NCBI GenBank assembly: GCA_021777685.1
Contig: JAJYDH010000003.1
Span: 1-37,267 of the forward strand
DNA from: Planctomycetota bacterium
GTDB taxonomy: Bacteria > Planctomycetota > Planctomycetia > Isosphaerales > Isosphaeraceae
Length of the DNA: 37,267 nucleotides
Direction: 5' to 3'
The notes beneath the pieces were generated by a model. That model was given only the letters and a program-made list of their open reading frames with translations, did no database searches and had not been told where the DNA came from. Below, piece after piece: positions 35,327-37,267 of this stretch. Every line of letters begins with the position of its first letter. The stretch's first letter is position 1. Made by a program: the position numbers and the translations under genes.

Positions 35327-36283
35327 TCAAAGAATCCTCGGCTCCAGCGGCATGGCGTCCGCCAGGAGGTCGCCGGGCGGGAGCGGGTGGGCGAGCCCTT
35401 CGGTCGATCCGAGCCGGGCGAGGTAGTCGACCATGCATTCGGCCACGGGCCTCATGAGGCCGGGCAGGAGGGATTCGAGCCGGGGCGAGAGCAGGCCGCC
35501 GGAGAGCGGCCGGGGGGCCCCCTGGCCGAGTTCGGCGGTGGTCTTGCCGACGATCAGGCCCGGGTCGAGGCCGAATCCGCGGGCCAGGGCCCGCGCGAAG
35601 TGGACCCGGTCCATCACCTCGGGCCCGGCGACGTGGATCAGGCCCGAGAGGCCCAGCTCGACGAGGTCGATGACGGCCCTCGCGACGTCGGGGCCGTAGC
35701 TCGGGTTCGAGACCTGGTCGGAGGGGCATTCCAGCGTCTTGCCGCTCGAGAGGGCCTTCGCCAGTTGATACGAGAAGTTCTTCCCCTGCCGCTCCGGCCC
35801 GTAGACCCAGGAGGTCCGGACGGTCAATTGCGAGCCGCCCAGGGCCTCGGCCAGGGCGTGCTCGGCCTCCAGCTTGGACTTCCCGTAGGCCGAGAGGGGG
35901 TTGGTGGGGCTCTCCTCGGAGAACGGGCCGGCCACGCCGTCGAAGACGTAATCGGTCGAAAAATAGACGAACTTCGACCCGAATTCGGCTGCGACCTTCG
36001 CCAGGTTCAGGGGCTGCTCGACGTTGGCCGACCGGGCTTTGGCCGGGTCGCGCTCGCAGCCGTCGACCCAGGTGAACCCGGCGGGGTAGAAGACGACGTC
36101 GGGCTTCTGATCGCGGAGCCAGGCGGCGGAAGCCTCCAGGTCGGCGGCGTTCAGGGGGACCAGGCCGGGGAAGCTGACGGTGGCGTAAGTCCCGACGGCC
36201 TCGTGACCCCGTTCGACCAGGGTCCGGAGGAGCCAGCCGCCGATCTGCCCCGACCCGCCGACGACGACCGCTCGAAGTGGCAT
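35327..36283 (-). CDS. SDR-type sugar nucleotide reductase (dTDP-4-dehydrorhamnose reductase / RmlD-like)
   Basis: AVVVGGSGQIGGWLLRTL; FVYFSTDYVFDGVAGPFSEESPTNPLSAYGKSKLEAE; TSWVYGPERQGKNF. Confidence 0.85.
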   Translation of the reverse strand: MPLRAVVVGGSGQIGGWLLRTLVERGHEAVGTYATVSFPGLVPLNAADLEASAAWLRDQKPDVVFYPAGFTWVDGCERDPAKARSANVEQPLNLAKVAAEFGSKFVYFSTDYVFDGVAGPFSEESPTNPLSAYGKSKLEAEHALAEALGGSQLTVRTSWVYGPERQGKNFSYQLAKALSSGKTLECPSDQVSNPSYGPDVARAVIDLVELGLSGLIHVAGPEVMDRVHFARALARGFGLDPGLIVGKTTAELGQGAPRPLSGGLLSPRLESLLPGLMRPVAECMVDYLARLGSTEGLAHPLPPGDLLADAMPLEPRIL

Positions 36284-36825
36284 CAGTGGAACCCTTTCCG
36301 TCGGTGCTTGCTGTAGCGCTGGAGCGAGTCCTCGATGATCGGCAGGGCGACGTCCGACGACTGGATCTCGTCGACCTCGACCGACTTGCCCTCCAGGAGC
36401 TTGTAGTCCTGGAAGAACCGGCGGAGCATCATCAGCCGGTGCGGCGGCAGCTCGTGGGCCTCGCGGAAGCTGTTGAACTCGGGGTCGCCGACGGCGACGG
36501 CCAGGATCTTGTGGTCGGGCTTGCCGGTGTCGAGCATCGTCATCAGGCCGATCGCCCGGGCCGTCACCAGGGTCATCGGCGCGACGGCCTCCTGGCAGAG
36601 CACCAGGACGTCGAGCGGGTCGTCGTCCTCGGCGTAGGTCTGGGGGATGAAGCCGTAGTTGGCCGGATAGTAGACGGCCGAGTAGAGCACGCGGTCGAGC
36701 CGGAGGAGCCCGGTCTTCTTGTCCAGCTCGTACTTGACGCTCGACCCCATCGGGATCTCGACCAGGGCGTTGAACTCTCGGGGGAGGTTCTCGCCCGGGG
36801 TGACGTCGTGCCAGGGGTGCAGCAT
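36283..36825 (-). CDS. ppa: Inorganic pyrophosphatase
   Basis: [59 protein letters not shown]. Confidence 0.95.
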   Translation of the reverse strand: MLHPWHDVTPGENLPREFNALVEIPMGSSVKYELDKKTGLLRLDRVLYSAVYYPANYGFIPQTYAEDDDPLDVLVLCQEAVAPMTLVTARAIGLMTMLDTGKPDHKILAVAVGDPEFNSFREAHELPPHRLMMLRRFFQDYKLLEGKSVEVDEIQSSDVALPIIEDSLQRYSKHRRKGFH

Positions 36826-36936
36826 CTTATTGGAGCCTTCGGCGTCGAGGGGGTCCGGGCCGGGTGTCGTCTCGCCAGTGCGGGGCCGATTATAGCAAAT
36901 CCCGGGGCGATCACCAGCCGATCGGGTCGCCCCGGA

Positions 36937-37267
36937 TCACCGGGCGCCGGCCTGGATCACCAGGCCGCCGATCACGATCAAGGCCAGGCCGATCCAGGTC
37001 GACGCCGGGATGGCCTCCCGGAACCAGAATCGGCCCGCCAGGACGCTTGCCAGGGCGAAGACGGCGACGTAGGCCCCCAGGAGCCGGGAGAAGTCCCAAT
37101 TCACCAGGTTGACGACCAGTCCATAGACGGCCAGCATCAGGCAGCCGGCCAGGACCGAAGGCCACCCCCGGCCCCGGAGCCCTTCGCGGATGAAGGCGTC
37201 GCCGCCGACCTCCAGCAGGGCCGCCACGACGAAGATGATGAGGATTGGCGCGCTGGACGTTCCGATT
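36937..37267 (-). CDS. DMT/EamA-like small membrane protein (partial, runs off the window)
   Basis: In frame to the window edge (IGTSSAPILIIFVVAALLEVGGDAFIREGL...FALASVLAGRFWFREAIPASTWIGLALIVIGGLVIQAGAR). Confidence 0.65.
   Translation of the reverse strand, partial: IGTSSAPILIIFVVAALLEVGGDAFIREGLRGRGWPSVLAGCLMLAVYGLVVNLVNWDFSRLLGAYVAVFALASVLAGRFWFREAIPASTWIGLALIVIGGLVIQAGAR

Overview
High-GC window that looks planctomycete-like (PVC-type heme-binding dehydrogenase C-terminus, Minf_1886-family protein, Ser/Thr kinase fused to an FGE-like domain). The flanks are ordinary chromosomal genes: a ceramidase-like protein, hybrid histidine kinase, YitT, mug, PSP1, a Trm112-like protein, egtD, a phosphofructokinase, cvpA, an S4-domain protein, an RmlD-like reductase and ppa. 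The centre (about 12.77-29.9 kb, all minus strand, about 17 kb) is a compact head-and-tail cassette in siphovirus order: HTH protein, terminase large subunit, portal, small TM peptide, scaffold-like, major capsid, connector, fibre-like genes, tail terminator-like, tail tube, two related chaperone-position genes, a short tape-measure candidate, Fn3-like and fibre-like proteins, and a tail hub. I see no integrase, replication, immunity or endolysin gene inside it, so I propose a domesticated or GTA-like particle cassette as the main item for follow-up. Non-coding observations include: (i) a 180-bp MITE-like element with 22-bp TIRs and a perfect 9-bp direct repeat at 34245-34442; (ii) a vapBC pair whose vapC carries a net 32-bp insertion forming a perfect 27-bp fold-back palindrome; (iii) a 48-bp-period tandem hairpin array beside the cassette; (iv) an inverted pair of GC-rich REP-like palindromes between the HTH gene and terL. 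All calls come from reading the sequence and the ORF translations; no homology searches were run.
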